Assembly (NCBI GenBank): GCA_965268675.1
Contig: OZ254179.1
Coordinates: forward strand, 124,001-188,000
From: AAA044-D11 sp009705075
Lineage (GTDB): Bacteria; Actinomycetota; Actinomycetes; Nanopelagicales; Nanopelagicaceae
Reading direction: 5' to 3'
Length of the DNA: 64,000 nucleotides
The position numbers were made by a program, and so were the translations under genes. Under the pieces are notes generated by a model that worked only from the letters and a program-made list of their open reading frames with translations, made no database searches and had not been told where the DNA came from. Below, one piece after another: positions 63,500-64,000 of the stretch. Each line of letters begins with the position of its first letter. Within the stretch, counting starts at the first letter, position 1.

Positions 63500-64000
63500 A
63501 TGACCGCTAATGATTTATCAACTTTCACCACACTTGGTGTTGGCGGACCTGCGGCAAAAATTATTCATGTCACCACTGAAGCGCAGTTAATTGAAGCGGT
63601 AAAAGCTGCGGACGACGCGAAAACTCCAATGTTGATTTTAGGTGGGGGTTCAAACGTTCTAATTAGCGATACAGGATTTGCTGGAACAGTTATCCGCGTT
63701 GAAACAACGGGTAATACCTATGAAATCGATGCCTGCAGTGGAGGAACGTTAACTGTCAGTTCTGGATCCGATTGGGATGAATTTGTAGCTTTTACAATTG
63801 AAAAAGGCTTAGCAAATCTGGAATCTTTAAGTGGTATTCCAGGAACTGTTGGCGGCGCACCGATTCAAAATATTGGCGCCTATGGTCATGAAGTTTCTGA
63901 AGTAATTGCCAGAGTACGAACTTTCGATCGCGAGAAGCAAGAGATAAAAACCTTTACGGCTAGTGAGTGCGGGTTTAGTTATCGAAACTCAATCTTTAAA
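63500..64000 (+). CDS. murB: UDP-N-acetylmuramate dehydrogenase, N-terminal part (cut by window edge)
   Basis: The first 167 residues of MurB, the FAD enzyme that reduces UDP-GlcNAc-enolpyruvate to UDP-MurNAc in peptidoglycan synthesis. Seen: F-T-T-L-G-V-G-G-P-A (about 9-18), the FAD loop L-G-G-G-S-N-V-L-I (about 48-56), G-I-P-G-T-V-G-G-A-P (about 113-122) and the catalytic-site Y-R in F-S-Y-R-N-S (about 159-164). The rest lies beyond the window. Confidence 0.96.
   Translation, partial: MTANDLSTFTTLGVGGPAAKIIHVTTEAQLIEAVKAADDAKTPMLILGGGSNVLISDTGFAGTVIRVETTGNTYEIDACSGGTLTVSSGSDWDEFVAFTIEKGLANLESLSGIPGTVGGAPIQNIGAYGHEVSEVIARVRTFDREKQEIKTFTASECGFSYRNSIFK

Overview
The window looks like chromosome from a streamlined, fairly low-GC actinobacterium of the freshwater Nanopelagicales (acI) type. 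This placement is inferred from gene content: an actinorhodopsin-like proton pump beside retinal genes, an actinobacterial XPB helicase, the rpmG-hadA-hadB-murB order, Nuo complex I plus menaquinone and system II cytochrome c genes, almost no intergenic space, and many apparently leaderless promoters. No transposase, phage gene, CRISPR array or rRNA was seen.

Layout. 1-3058: start of radA, then a phototrophy block with a rhodopsin, a small membrane protein, a split lycopene cyclase (crtYc/crtYd) and a Blh-type carotene dioxygenase that would supply retinal. 3060-14781: housekeeping and unknowns, including a Cys-rich protein, proC, two secreted proteins placed tail to tail (a beta-propeller-like protein and a zinc-protease-like protein), a glutaredoxin-like protein, an XPB helicase / M20 peptidase / helicase-associated protein run, a HAD phosphatase and a histidine phosphatase. 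14778-18403: tlpA-ccdA-resB-ccsB for cytochrome c maturation. 18682-26579: menaquinone genes menA, E, B, C, D, F and G with a bioY biotin transporter. 26681-41643: complete nuoA-N, followed without a gap by a polyprenyl diphosphate synthase for the quinone tail. 42591-46072: rarD, yajQ, an FMN-dependent L-lactate dehydrogenase-like gene and an SDR.

46128-49652: tRNA-Tyr followed by direct repeats of its own 3' part, then an AT-rich surface-sugar segment (GDP-L-fucose synthase, glycosyltransferase, PsiE-like protein, LuxR-type regulator). This has the look of a variable island edge. 49905-59754: a sugar ABC transporter and every enzyme step of the non-phosphorylative L-fucose route (mutarotase, aldo/keto reductase, lactonase, dehydratase, SDR, FAH-type hydrolase), whose known products are pyruvate and L-lactate. 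The L-lactate could feed the lldD-like enzyme at 44066. 59757-64000: msrB, a FUSC-type membrane protein, tRNA-Thr and tRNA-Met, then rpmG-hadA-hadB-glycosyltransferase-murB (cut by the window edge).

Read together, the genes describe a light-assisted aerobic heterotroph: sugars such as fucose feed pyruvate and lactate into a menaquinone-based respiratory chain, with rhodopsin as a second proton pump. The most interesting points are a glycine at the carotenoid-antenna position of the rhodopsin, the complete fucose cluster, the repeated tRNA-Tyr 3' half, and a recurring TANNNT-N6-start-codon promoter arrangement.
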